From NCBI GenBank assembly GCA_030446685.1, contig JAUJMV010000025.1, positions 45,612 through 106,765 of the forward strand: a DNA stretch of 61,154 nucleotides, written 5' to 3'. Below, one piece after another: positions 1 to 8,878 of the stretch. Made by a program: the position numbers and the translations under genes. The notes beneath the pieces were generated by a model. It ran no database searches and was not told the DNA's origin. It saw nothing but the letters and a program-made list of their open reading frames with translations. Numbering within the stretch: position 1 is the first letter of the stretch; every line of letters starts with the position of its first letter. The stretch is from Thermomicrobiales bacterium (GTDB lineage: Bacteria; Chloroflexota; Chloroflexia; Thermomicrobiales; CADCWN01).

Positions 1-17
1 ATCCGCAATCCGCAATC
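1..17. repeat. Heptamer array ATCCGCA x2 plus partial unit
   Basis: The window opens with two exact ATCCGCA units and a partial third. The same word builds the right arm of the inverted array at 31203-31227. Here it lies inside the open reading frame and encodes IRNPQ, so either it is an in-frame insertion in a loop of the membrane protein, or the true frame enters downstream of it. The partner arm, if any, is outside the window. Confidence 0.6.
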
Positions 18-1413
18 GCGCGGCTGGCTGGCGTTCGCCGCGCTGACGCTGCCCTACCTGCCGATCGCGGCCTGGGAACTGCGCTTCGTCCTCGGCCCGA
101 CCACCACCTGGCACCGGCCGATCGCGCCGCTCGACTTCCTGCGCGACACCTTCACCCGCTTCGCCGCCGGCTTCCGCGCCGACGGCGGCACCGAGGCGCG
201 CGCGCTGGCCCTCTACGGCGCCCTGGCGCTGCTCGGGGCGCTGCCGCTCGCCTGGCGGCACGCGCCCTGGCCGGCGCCGGGCCTGTCGCCGCGGCACCGC
301 GCCGCGCTGCTGGTGCTGCTGGTGGCGCTGCCGCTGGCGGTCTTCTACGCGGTGACGACCGTCCGCCCGCTCTTCGCCGACCGCTACCTGATCGTCGTCA
401 CGCCGGCGCTCTACCTGCTGGCCGCGGGCGGCATCCTGGCGCTCGAACGCCGCGCGCGCCCCCTCGCGCCGGTCGCGCTGGCGCTGATCCTGGCGACCGC
501 CTGGGTGCCGCTGCGCGATGTCAACCTGGCGCGGACGGGCGCGGCGCAGAAGGAGGACTGGCGAGGGGCCTACGCGCGGATCGCCGCGCACGCCCACCCC
601 AACGACCTGATCCTCGTCCACCCCGGCTACCTGCGGACGACGCTCGACTACTACCGGCTGCGCGGGCTCGGCGGCGGGCGGCTGCGCGACGTGCCGGTGC
701 GGACGATCCCGGCCGAGGCCACCGCCGTCGCCGGCGACGCCTACGACAAGCGCGGTTTCGAACTGGCGCTGGAGCGGGCGACGGCGGGGTTCGAGCGCGT
801 CTGGCTGGTCGTCTCGGAGGACCGGCTGGGGCCGGCGATCGATCCGAAGGATCTCGTCCGCGGCGAGTGGTTCCAGTACAACAGCCGCCTGCTGGAGGAG
901 CGCCGGTTCAACGGCGTCTGGCTCGGCCTCTACACCTACAACGGGCAGGGGCTCCCCTACTACCCGCCGGTGCCGGTCACGCTCGACGTCACCTTTGGGG
1001 CGGGCCGGGACGCGGCGACGCTGCTCGGCTACGGCTACGACTTCGCCCCGAGCGAGAACGCGGTGCGGCCCGGCGGCCATGTCCCGCTGGTACTGCGCTG
1101 GCGCTTCCCCGACCGGCAGGCCGGCCCCTTCGGCCTCCGCTGGCATCTGCTCGACGAGGGCGGCAACCGCGTGCCGGACGCCGGCGGGGCCGAACCGCTG
1201 CTCGGCGGGCGCGCGCTGCGCCCCTGGGACCGCCTCGATCAGGTCTGGGACTACCACGACCTGCCCCTGCCGGCGGACCTCGGGCCGGGGCGCTACCGGG
1301 TCGTGATCGAGGTCGTCGCCACGGAGCGGCCCGAGGCGCCGCTCCCGGCCGCGCGCGACGGCCGTGTCCTGCCAGAGGGCGGCGTCCCGCTCGGCTGGAT
1401 CGAGGTGCGCTGA
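1..1413 (+). CDS. Glycosyltransferase-39-like membrane protein, C-terminal part (5' end outside window)
   Basis: The frame is open from base 1 to the TGA at 1411-1413, so the N-terminus lies outside the window. Hydrophobic stretches around bases 28-75, 210-260 and 300-500 look like the last membrane helices. The segment RPLFADRYLIVVTPALYLL followed by a soluble part with DWRGAYARIA and ANDLILVHP-like text resembles the C-terminal half of Chloroflexota GT39 (dolichyl-phosphate-mannose mannosyltransferase-like) proteins. Such proteins transfer lipid-linked sugars at the membrane. A beta-rich tail (about residue 220 of the visible part onwards) is an extra extracytoplasmic domain. The stop is 2 bp before the cobQ start. 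The first 17 bases are an in-frame heptamer repeat. Family assignment is by overall look; no catalytic residues are in view. Confidence 0.6.
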   Translation: MRNPQSRGWLAFAALTLPYLPIAAWELRFVLGPTTTWHRPIAPLDFLRDTFTRFAAGFRADGGTEARALALYGALALLGALPLAWRHAPWPAPGLSPRHRAALLVLLVALPLAVFYAVTTVRPLFADRYLIVVTPALYLLAAGGILALERRARPLAPVALALILATAWVPLRDVNLARTGAAQKEDWRGAYARIAAHAHPNDLILVHPGYLRTTLDYYRLRGLGGGRLRDVPVRTIPAEATAVAGDAYDKRGFELALERATAGFERVWLVVSEDRLGPAIDPKDLVRGEWFQYNSRLLEERRFNGVWLGLYTYNGQGLPYYPPVPVTLDVTFGAGRDAATLLGYGYDFAPSENAVRPGGHVPLVLRWRFPDRQAGPFGLRWHLLDEGGNRVPDAGGAEPLLGGRALRPWDRLDQVWDYHDLPLPADLGPGRYRVVIEVVATERPEAPLPAARDGRVLPEGGVPLGWIEVR

Positions 1414-1415
1414 GG

Positions 1416-2927
1416 ATGGGCGCGCGCGCGATCATGGTGCAGGGCACCGCCTCCGACGTGGGGAAGAGCGTCCTGGTCGCGGCGCTCTGCCGCATCCTCC
1501 GGCAGGACGGCTACCAGGTCGCCCCGTTCAAGGCGCAGAACATGGCCCTCAACGCCGCGGTGACGAGCGACGGCGGCGAGATCGGGCGGTCGCAGGCGAC
1601 CCAGGCGCTGGCGGCGGGGGTCGAGCCGACGGTGGACATGAACCCGATCCTGCTCAAGCCGGAGGCGGGGATGCGCTCGCAGGTCGTGGTGCGCGGCAAG
1701 GTCTGGCGGACCCTGCCCTGGCGGGAGTACTACCGGCACCGCGCCGCCCTCCTCGACGTGATCCGCGGCAGCCTCGACCGGCTGCGCGAGGCGCACGACG
1801 TGGTCGTGATCGAGGGGGCGGGCAGCCCGGCCGAGCCGAACCTGAAGGCGGGCGACATCGTCAACATGCGCGTCGCCGCGCTGGCCGACGCGCCGGTGCT
1901 GCTGGCCGGCGACATCGACCGCGGCGGCGTCTTCGCCGCGCTCCTCGGCACGCTGGAGTTGCTGGACCCCGCCGAGCGGGCGCGGGTGCGCGGCCTCATC
2001 ATCAACAAGTTCCGCGGCGATCTGGATCTGCTGCGCCCCGGCCTCGACTTCATCGCCGCGCGGACGGGGGTGCCGGTCCTCGGCGTGGTGCCGCACCTGC
2101 CGGACATTGGGCTGGCGGAGGAGGACTCGGTCGCGCTGGAGCGCCGCGCCGCGCCCGCGCCCGGCGCCGCCGTCCTCGACATCGCGGTCATCCAGACGCC
2201 GCGGATCAGCAACTTCGACGACTTCGACCCCCTCGCCGCCGAGGACGGCGTCGCCGTCCGCTTCGTCCGCGAGGCGGCCACGCTCGGCGAACCGGACCTG
2301 CTGATCCTCCCCGGCACCAAGAGCACGATCGCCGACCTCGCCGCCCTGCGCGAGCGGGGACTCGACCGGGCGATCGTCGCGCTGGCCGAGGGCGGCACGC
2401 CGACGGTCGGCATCTGCGGCGGCTACCAGATGCTCGGCGAGCGGATCGACGACCCGCACGGCGTGGAATCGGACGTAGGGTCCGTGCCCGGCCTCGGCCT
2501 GCTGCCCCTGACGACGACTTTCGGCCGGGAGAAGACGACCGACCGGGCGCGGGCGACCGTCGCCGGCGATCGCGGCCTGCTGGCCGGGGCGCGCGGGGCG
2601 GCGGTGGAGGGCTACGAGATCCACATGGGGCGGACGGCCGGCCCGCTCCCCGCCGCCCTGCGGATCACCGAGCGGCAGGGGCGGGCGGTGGACGAGCCGG
2701 ACGGCGCGACCAGCGCCGACGGCCTGATCCTCGGCACCTACCTGCACGGCCTCTTCACCAGCCCGGCCCTGCGCGGGGCGATCCTGCGCGCCCTGGCCGC
2801 CCGCAAGGGGGTCGCGCCGCGCGACTGGGGGGCCACGGCGCCCGGCGCCGACCCCTTCGACCGCCTCGCCGACCACGTCCGCGCCAGCCTCGACCTGCCG
2901 GCCCTCTACCGCATCATCGGACTGTAG
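1416..2927 (+). CDS. cobQ: Cobyric acid synthase
   Basis: 503-residue protein of the CobQ/CbiP glutamine amidotransferase family, which amidates side chains b, d, e and g of adenosylcobyrinic acid a,c-diamide during cobalamin synthesis. The N-terminal synthetase domain begins with the P-loop-like QGTASDVGKS (residues 9-18) and continues with FKAQNMALNA and the DxxPILLKP region typical of the family. The C-terminal class-I glutaminase domain has the nucleophile Cys334 in GICGGYQMLG and a catalytic-type His444 in TYLHGLF. Length matches the family (about 480-510). The ATG at 1416 is chosen because it directly precedes the P-loop and lies 2 bp after the upstream stop. No other cobalamin genes are in the window, so this copy is isolated from a cob cluster here. 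Confidence 0.95.
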   Translation: MGARAIMVQGTASDVGKSVLVAALCRILRQDGYQVAPFKAQNMALNAAVTSDGGEIGRSQATQALAAGVEPTVDMNPILLKPEAGMRSQVVVRGKVWRTLPWREYYRHRAALLDVIRGSLDRLREAHDVVVIEGAGSPAEPNLKAGDIVNMRVAALADAPVLLAGDIDRGGVFAALLGTLELLDPAERARVRGLIINKFRGDLDLLRPGLDFIAARTGVPVLGVVPHLPDIGLAEEDSVALERRAAPAPGAAVLDIAVIQTPRISNFDDFDPLAAEDGVAVRFVREAATLGEPDLLILPGTKSTIADLAALRERGLDRAIVALAEGGTPTVGICGGYQMLGERIDDPHGVESDVGSVPGLGLLPLTTTFGREKTTDRARATVAGDRGLLAGARGAAVEGYEIHMGRTAGPLPAALRITERQGRAVDEPDGATSADGLILGTYLHGLFTSPALRGAILRALAARKGVAPRDWGATAPGADPFDRLADHVRASLDLPALYRIIGL

Positions 2928-3018
2928 CGGCGGGGGCGTCCCCCGGTGTACGCGCGGCCGCGCGGGCGCTATACTCGGCGACGCCGATCGGGTCCATCAC
3001 CACCGGGGAGCGACGACC

Positions 3019-4635
3019 ATGGCTCCACCGCCACGACCGCTGGTCTTTCAGCCCGCCGCGACCGGCGGCCTGGCGCGCGGCATCCGGCAGATCGTCGCCG
3101 CCGTGCGGCCGACGCTGGGACCGCTGCCGCGCCGCGTGGCGATCCAACGCCCCTTCGCCGGCAGCGCGCCGGAGTTGCTCGACGACGCCGGCACGATCGC
3201 CCGCCGGATCGTCGAACTGCCCGACCGCGACGAGGACATGGGCGCGATGTTGCTGCGCGGCATCCTCTGGCGGCTGCGCGAGGAGGTGGGCGACGGCACG
3301 GCGACCGCGGCGGTGCTGTTCGGCGCGGTCTTCGACGGGGGGGCGCGCTCGCTCGCGGCGGGCGGCGACGCGACGCGGCTGCGGCAGCACCTGGAGCGGG
3401 GCGCACGGGTCATCGCCGGCGAACTGGCCGGTATGGCGTCGCGCGTCAGCGGGCAGGAGGCGCTCACCCGCCTCGCCGCCGCGATCTGCCACGACCCACC
3501 GCTCGCGGCGCTGCTGGGCGAGATCTTCGACCTGATCGGCGAGTGGGGCCAACTGGACATCCAGCAGGGCCGCGGCCGGGGGTTGGAGCGCGAGTACGTC
3601 GAGGGGCTGTCCTGGGAGGGGGGCGTCCTCGCGCGCCGGATGATCGCCGATGAGCGCGCGGGCGAGACGCGGCTGGGGCCGAGCGCCATCCTGATCGGCG
3701 ACCTGGCGATCGACGATCCGCGCGAGCTCGTGCCGCTCCTCGAACTGGCGGTGGCGGAGGAATCCTCGTCGCTGCTGATCGTGGCGAACCGCCTGTCGGA
3801 GGGCGCGCTGGCGCTGCTGCTCGCCCAGGACCCGGCGCGGCTGCGGGTCGTCGCGGTCAGGACGCCGGGCCTGGGGGAGGAGGAGCAGGCCGCGGCGCTG
3901 GAGGACCTGGCGATCCTGACCGGCGGCCGGCGGTTGCTGCGGGCGGCCGGCGACACCCTCGCCGCGATCGGGCCGGGCGACCTGGGGCGCGCGCGCCGGG
4001 TCCGGGCCACCCGCGGCCAGTTCGAGGTCGCCGGCGGCGGGGGCGATCCCCGCGCGCTGCGCCGCCACATCGCCGCCCTGCGCGCGGCCTGCGAGGGGGC
4101 CGACGACCGCGCGCGGCGCGACGGGCTGCGGGAGCGGGTCGGCCGGCTGCTCGGCGGCGCGGCGACGCTGTGGGTCGGCGGCGCGACCGAGGCGGAGAGC
4201 GCCGCGCGGCTGGACCTGGCCCGGCGGACCGCCGACGCGCTGCGGGGGCGCTCCGGGGGGCGTCCTGCCCGGCGGCGGCGCCGCGCTGCTGGCGTGCCGC
4301 CCGGCGGCGCGGAGGCGCTCGCGCGCGCCGGCGACCCCGACGAGCGCGTCGCCTGGGGCATCCTGCTCGCCGCGCTGGAGGCCCCGTTCCGCGCGCTGCT
4401 GGCGAACGCGGGCTTCGACGCCGCGGAGGCGCTGGCCGCCGTCGAGCGGGCCGGGCCGGGCCACGGGTTCGACCTCCGCGCCGGCCGGGTCGTCGACCCG
4501 GTGGCGGCGGGGATCCTCGACGTGGCGGCGGCGCAAGGGGCGGCCCTCCACGCCGCGGTCACCGGCGCGGGGCTGGCCCTGACGATCGATGTCCTGATCC
4601 ATCGCCGCGAGCGGGAGGTGGCGCCCAGCCCGTAG
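3019..4635 (+). CDS. Divergent full-length GroEL-like chaperonin paralogue
   Basis: 538 residues that can be aligned by eye along the whole of group I chaperonin: N-terminal GIRQIVAAVRPTLGPLPR, the ATP-site motif GDGTATAAVLF (GroEL GDGTTTATVL), apical YVEGLSWEGGVLARRM, APGFGD replaced by TPGLGE, ATLTGG-like AILTGG, GGAATLWVGGATEAE, and C-terminal VVDPVAAGILDVAAAQGAALHAA. The Asp of the ATP motif is kept. There is no GGM tail and no groES next door. Around 4245-4310 the reading frame slips: GVLPGGGAALL, the counterpart of GroEL GVVPGGGVALL, is encoded in frame +2 (about 4259-4294) inside the +1 ORF. This implies two compensating indels, the first in a run of Gs. An ATG after GGGGAGCG fits an RBS. 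TATACT at about 2971 could be its -10 element. It is a second, specialised chaperonin; its substrate is unknown. Confidence 0.8.
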   Translation: MAPPPRPLVFQPAATGGLARGIRQIVAAVRPTLGPLPRRVAIQRPFAGSAPELLDDAGTIARRIVELPDRDEDMGAMLLRGILWRLREEVGDGTATAAVLFGAVFDGGARSLAAGGDATRLRQHLERGARVIAGELAGMASRVSGQEALTRLAAAICHDPPLAALLGEIFDLIGEWGQLDIQQGRGRGLEREYVEGLSWEGGVLARRMIADERAGETRLGPSAILIGDLAIDDPRELVPLLELAVAEESSSLLIVANRLSEGALALLLAQDPARLRVVAVRTPGLGEEEQAAALEDLAILTGGRRLLRAAGDTLAAIGPGDLGRARRVRATRGQFEVAGGGGDPRALRRHIAALRAACEGADDRARRDGLRERVGRLLGGAATLWVGGATEAESAARLDLARRTADALRGRSGGRPARRRRRAAGVPPGGAEALARAGDPDERVAWGILLAALEAPFRALLANAGFDAAEALAAVERAGPGHGFDLRAGRVVDPVAAGILDVAAAQGAALHAAVTGAGLALTIDVLIHRREREVAPSP

Positions 4636-4694
4636 GGCCGATGCCGGCGCGGTGTGCCGGGGGTCGCGGGCGGTGGCCGAGGGGGGGCATGGCG

Positions 4695-5658
4695 ATGACA
4701 GAGGGGCCGGAGGCGGCCAGGCAGGAGAGGGCGCGGGGGATGTCGTGCTGGCGCTGGCGGCGTCGCCCGCCTTCGCGCGCGACGGGCTCTGCTTCGCCGC
4801 GCGCCAGTCGGGGCTCTACCGCTCGGAGGACGGCGGGCGCACCTGGCGTTTCGCCCTCGACGCGCTGGGTCTCGACGCGCCCCTCATGACGACCGCGGTC
4901 GCGTTGTCGCCCGCGTTCGCCGGCGACGGGCGGGTCTTCGCCGGGGCGCACGGCGGCGTCCTGCGCTCGTCCGACCGCGGGGCGACCTGGCGGGTCGCCC
5001 TCTTCCCCGAGCCGCCGCCTCTGGTCTCGGCCCTGGCGCTCTCCCCGCGTTCGCCGACGACGGCCTGATCCTCGCCGGGACGTTGGAAGACGGCGTCTTC
5101 CGCTCGGCCGACCGCGGCGACTCCTGGTCGGCGGGCAACTTCGGCCTGCTCGATCTGGCCGTCCTCGCCCTGGCGCTCTCCCCCGCGTTCGCCGACGACG
5201 GCCTGATCGTCGCCGGCACGGAGAGCGGCGTCTTCGTCAGCACGAACGGCGGCCGGGCCTGGCGCGAGACCGGTTTCCCCGCCGAACACGCGCCGGTCCT
5301 CAGCCTCGCCCTGTCGCCCGCGTCCGAAACTGACGGGACGATCTTCGCCGGCACCGACGCCGCCGGGCTCTGGTCGTCGGCGGACCGGGGGCGGACCTGG
5401 GCGCGCCTCGACGGTGGGGCGCTCGCCGGCGGCGTGGAAGCAATCATCCCCGCGCCGGACTATCCCGCCGATCGGTCGGTCCTGGTGCTGGGCGGCGGGG
5501 CGTTGCGCGTCTCCCGCGACGGGGGGCGCTCCTGGACCCCCTGGCCCGCCGGCACGGCGTTCGAGGGGTCCGTGGCCGCGGTCGCGGCGCCGCACGGGCT
5601 CGGCCCGGACGCGCCGCTGCTCGTCGGCCTGGTGGGGGGTGGGGTACGCCGGCTGTAG
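4695..5658 (+). CDS. BNR/sialidase-type beta-propeller protein (frame broken twice)
   Basis: Repeated units of the form SPAFADDGL-IVAGTESGVFVS-NGGRAW recur about five times across two ORF pieces (4652-5068 and 5083-5658). This is the hallmark of BNR/Ycf48-like beta-propellers (Asp-box S-x-D-x-G-x-x-W). The most sensible start is the ATG at 4695 (MTEGPEAARQ), whose frame joins the first repeat if one G is missing from GGGGG near 4736. A second missing C near 5047 (CTCTCCCCGCG here versus CTCTCCCCCGCG in the next repeat at 5178) separates the two ORFs. No signal peptide is visible, so it is probably cytosolic. Ligand unknown. The repeats themselves show where the base was lost. Confidence 0.65.
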
Positions 5659-6072
5659 GCGCGGCGGCGGTGCCGCGACCTCACCGCGCCCCTTGCCGCG
5701 CCGCTTCGACGGTTCGCACGAGGTAATCCGCCGGCGGGAGGCCGTCTGCCCGCTTCGCGCGCGAGCCGGTGTCGGTTGACAGGGGCTGGCGCGCGGCGTA
5801 AGATGTTCGCGGAGATCTGACAAGTCGAGCCGAGCCCTGTGGAGGGGGAGGCGGTGGAGCAACGTCGCTCCCATATGGTAAGGCGGGGTGGTAAGGCGGG
5901 GGCCGGGCGGGAACGCCGGCCGGCGGGGGAGCGCGACGCGCGCGGCCGGGGCCGATCCACTGCCAGCCGCGAGGACCGGAGGCGCGGGCGGCACGCGCCC
6001 GGCGGGACGCAGGCCGCCGGGCGGGCCGGGCGCTGTTGTAACGGTCGCTATCCGGTACGGGAGGGTGTTCCG
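5659..6072. other. Leader/intergenic region upstream of the solute-binding lipoprotein
   Basis: About 410 bp without a credible gene. It holds a clean sigma-70 type promoter (separate entry) followed by a GC-rich leader of roughly 260 nt. I see no recognised riboswitch. A GGGAGGGTG purine run precedes the ATG at 6073. Confidence 0.5.
5776..5804 (+). promoter_or_regulatory. Sigma-70-type promoter for the solute-binding protein
   Basis: TTGACA (5776-5781), a 17-bp spacer and TAAGAT (5799-5804). The consensus -35, optimal spacing and near-consensus -10 stand out in very GC-rich surroundings. Transcription would start near 5811, giving a leader of about 260 nt before the lipoprotein ATG at 6073. 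Confidence 0.7.
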
Positions 6073-7845
6073 ATGAACCGCGACCAGCAGGCCGAATCGA
6101 TTGCCCAGCCCTACAGCCGCCGGGCGTTGCTGCGCGCCGCGCTGGAGGCGGCCGGCGCCGCCGCGCTGGCGGCGTGCGGCAGCGGGGGCGCGCCGTCGAC
6201 GGGGGGCGGCGGGGGGAACGCCCCTACGGCCGCTGTCGCGGCCAACCCGAGCCCGACCACCGCGGCGCGGCCCACCGCCGCCCCGACCGCGTCGGTGGCG
6301 ACGACCGCGGCGGCGGCGATGGAGGGGCGGATCCCCTCGAACGTGCCGGGCGTGCCGGATGCGTGGACCAAGCTGCCGCCGCCGTACAAGGCGACGACCG
6401 GCGTGCCGGGCAAGGGCGGCAAGGTCAACGTCTTCTCGATCCTGTACGGCGCGGCGCCCGCGCCGCGCGCGGAGAACCGGTTCTGGCAGGAGCTGGAGAA
6501 GCGGCTCGGCGTGACCTGGGAGCCCACCCTGGCGCCGAACGCCAACTATAACGAGAAGGCCGCGGCGGTGATCGCCGGGGGGGATTTGGGCGATCTCTTC
6601 TACCTCAACCCGAGCGCGAGCGCGCCGGGGCAATACCGGACGCTCCAGCAGGGCGCCTTCCTCGACCTGACGCCCTACCTGACCGGCGACGCGGGCAAGG
6701 ACTTCCCCAACCTCACCCAGGTCGAGCCCTACAATTTGCCCTACATCTGGAAGAACTCGTCGGTCCGGGGCAAGATCTACGGCGTGCCGAAGCCGGTGCT
6801 GCGCTCGGCCAACATCCCCTTCTACCGCGACGACTGGGCCAGGAAGATCGGCATCGCGGCGCCCAAGAACGCCGAGGACCTCTACAACATGCTGGTCGGC
6901 TTCAGCAAGCGCGACCCGGACGGCAACGGCCAGCCCGACACCTACGGGATGAGCCAGTCGGGCGGGGGTTGGCAAGTGGCGTGGTTCACGCCGACGTTCC
7001 GCGCGCCCAACGGCTGGCGCCTCAACCCGGACGGCTCGCTGACCAACTCGATCGAGACCGAGGAGCACAAGCAGGCGGTCGAGTTCGCCCGGCGCCTCTA
7101 CGCCGGGGGCGCCTACCACCCGGACGCGGCGGGGATGTCGAGCACGCAGGTCACCGACGCCTACCGGGGGGGCAAGACCGGCATGCACAACGAGGGGTTC
7201 ATCGCCTTCTGGGGGCCGCGCGGCTCGCGCGAGCGGATCAAGGAGAACACGAGCAACCCGAACGCCAGCATCACCGCGCTCGTCCCGCCCGGCCACGACG
7301 GCGGCCAGGGCGTGTCGTACAACATGAACGGGTTCTGGGGCTTCACCGGCATCCCCGCCGCGGTGGGGCGCAACCGCGAGCGGGTGCGGGAGCTGCTGCA
7401 GATCATGAACTACCTGGCGGCGCCCTTCGGCAGCGAGGAGCACACCTTCCTCTGGAACGGCATCGAGGGGGTCCACCACGAGGCCAGGCCGGACGGCACT
7501 CGCGTCAACGGCGAGCGGGCCGGCGTCGACATGCCCGGCCTCGTCTACATGCTGCAGAGCGAGTACCGCTTCTACTACCCCGGCTCGCCCGGCGACTCGG
7601 AGAAGAGCCAGCAGATCTCGAAAGACGTGATCGCCATCGGGATCGACAACCCGACCTTCGGGCTGAACTCCGACACGTTCAACACCAAGGCCGCGGAACT
7701 GACGCAATTCGGGAACGACCGGGTCACCGCGGTCGTCACCGGCCGCGAGCCGATGAGCGCCTGGGACGCCTACGTGCGGGAGTGGAAGAGCCGGGGCGGC
7801 GACCAGATCCGCAAGGAGTACGAGCAGGAGCTGAAGGGGCAGTAG
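6073..7845 (+). CDS. ABC transporter extracellular solute-binding lipoprotein, family 1
   Basis: 590 residues. The N-terminus has a twin-arginine stretch (SRRALLRAAL, Arg16-Arg17) and a lipobox ending at Cys35 (ALAAC), so it is a Tat-type lipoprotein anchored outside the membrane. A low-complexity Gly/Ala/Pro/Thr linker follows (about residues 36-80). The body carries family-1 (SBP_bac_1) features: tandem LVPPG/NMNGFW-type loops, a WQVAWFTPTF region and the GGKTGMHNEGF segment typical of sugar-binding members. No permease or ATPase genes adjoin, so the partner transporter is elsewhere; the substrate is probably a saccharide but unproven. The start at 6073 is set by the signal peptide. Confidence 0.85.
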   Translation: MNRDQQAESIAQPYSRRALLRAALEAAGAAALAACGSGGAPSTGGGGGNAPTAAVAANPSPTTAARPTAAPTASVATTAAAAMEGRIPSNVPGVPDAWTKLPPPYKATTGVPGKGGKVNVFSILYGAAPAPRAENRFWQELEKRLGVTWEPTLAPNANYNEKAAAVIAGGDLGDLFYLNPSASAPGQYRTLQQGAFLDLTPYLTGDAGKDFPNLTQVEPYNLPYIWKNSSVRGKIYGVPKPVLRSANIPFYRDDWARKIGIAAPKNAEDLYNMLVGFSKRDPDGNGQPDTYGMSQSGGGWQVAWFTPTFRAPNGWRLNPDGSLTNSIETEEHKQAVEFARRLYAGGAYHPDAAGMSSTQVTDAYRGGKTGMHNEGFIAFWGPRGSRERIKENTSNPNASITALVPPGHDGGQGVSYNMNGFWGFTGIPAAVGRNRERVRELLQIMNYLAAPFGSEEHTFLWNGIEGVHHEARPDGTRVNGERAGVDMPGLVYMLQSEYRFYYPGSPGDSEKSQQISKDVIAIGIDNPTFGLNSDTFNTKAAELTQFGNDRVTAVVTGREPMSAWDAYVREWKSRGGDQIRKEYEQELKGQ

Positions 7846-7907
7846 GCGCGGCGCGGGCGAGGATGGCCGCGCCCGCGCCGACGAGCCGTGGAGGGAGGAG
7901 GAAACCG

Positions 7908-8750
7908 ATGGCGACCGTTGTCTCACCGCTACGCGCGCAGATCGAGGAGCGGGGGTACGTGGTCGTGCCCCAGGTCGTCCCGCCGGAGAACGTGGCGGCG
8001 GTGGTGGCGGACATCTGGCGCCACACCGGCGCGCGGCCGGACGACCGCGAGTCGTGGTACCTGCCGGGGATCATCTCCCCCCACGGGATGGTCCAGATGT
8101 ACCACTACCAGTCGATGTGGGACAACCGGCAGCACCCCGCGGTCCACCGGACCTTCGCCGACATCTTCGGCACCGAGCGGCTGTGGGTGAGCCTGGACCG
8201 GACCAACCTGAAGCCGCCGGCCGACCCGGCGCACCCGGAGCACAACGATCCGGGCTTCATCCACTGGGACACCGACACCTCCAAGTACCCCGACATCCCC
8301 TTCCGGGTGCAGGGGGTGCTCGCCCTGGTCGACACCGACGAGCGGATGGGCGGGTTCCAGTGCGTGCCCCGGCTCTACCAGGAACTGGGGGACTGGATCG
8401 CCCGCCAGCCGGCCGACCGCAACCCGCGCAAGCCCGAGATCGACGGCTACGCGATCGAGCAGATCCCGCTGCGGGCCGGCGACATGGTCATCTGGAGCAC
8501 CCTGCTGCCGCACGGCAACGGCCACAACCGGTCGGACCAGCCGCGGCTGGCCCAGTACATCACCATGGGCCCCGCCCAGGAGGAGGCCGAGGAGGTGCGC
8601 CAGACGCGGATCGATTGCTGGCGCCGCCGGCTGCCGATGCCCAGCCCGTCCTTCCGGCCCGACCCGCGCGGCGTCGAGGAGGGGCAGGAGCCGCCGCACC
8701 TGACGCCGCTGGGGCGCAAGCTGCTGGGCCTCGACCGCTGGGAGGGCTGA
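7908..8750 (+). CDS. Phytanoyl-CoA dioxygenase (PhyH) family Fe(II)/2-oxoglutarate oxygenase
   Basis: 280 residues with the metal facial triad visible as His119-x-Asp121 (FIHWDTD) and distal His202 (LLPHGNGHN). The arginine that binds 2-oxoglutarate is likely in QPRLAQY shortly after. PhyH-family enzymes hydroxylate small molecules or lipids using O2 and 2-oxoglutarate; the substrate cannot be read from sequence. The ATG at 7908 follows a strong [13 protein letters not shown]. It lies 62 bp after the solute-binding protein and may be cotranscribed with it. It converges on the DUF4253 gene across a strong hairpin at 8812-8868. Confidence 0.9.
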   Translation: MATVVSPLRAQIEERGYVVVPQVVPPENVAAVVADIWRHTGARPDDRESWYLPGIISPHGMVQMYHYQSMWDNRQHPAVHRTFADIFGTERLWVSLDRTNLKPPADPAHPEHNDPGFIHWDTDTSKYPDIPFRVQGVLALVDTDERMGGFQCVPRLYQELGDWIARQPADRNPRKPEIDGYAIEQIPLRAGDMVIWSTLLPHGNGHNRSDQPRLAQYITMGPAQEEAEEVRQTRIDCWRRRLPMPSPSFRPDPRGVEEGQEPPHLTPLGRKLLGLDRWEG

Positions 8751-8811
8751 GCGGCGCGGCAGCGCCGCCCAACCCCGCGGGCGCTCCCTCCCGGCTGCAT
8801 TCCCCTACCCG

Positions 8812-8868
8812 TGCGCCACAATGTCACGGCCCGCCGCGACTGCGGCGGGCCGTGACCTTGTGGCGCGC
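8812..8868. terminator. Long perfect hairpin between convergent genes
   Basis: Arms GCGCCACAA / TTGTGGCGC enclose GTCACGGCCCGCCGC and GCGGCGGGCCGTGAC around a 4-nt GACT loop, giving a stem of about 24 bp with one bulge. There is no T-tract. Its place between the stops of the PhyH (+) and DUF4253 (-) genes suggests a bidirectional transcript end. Confidence 0.7.
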
Positions 8869-8878
8869 GAGGCGCGGC

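Noticed and set aside
2984..3004. GCCGATCGGGTCCATCACCACC similar to the IS630 inner end
   Set aside because: Only loosely similar and lacks the AACCGAAGCG core; no sign of insertion between cobQ and the chaperonin.
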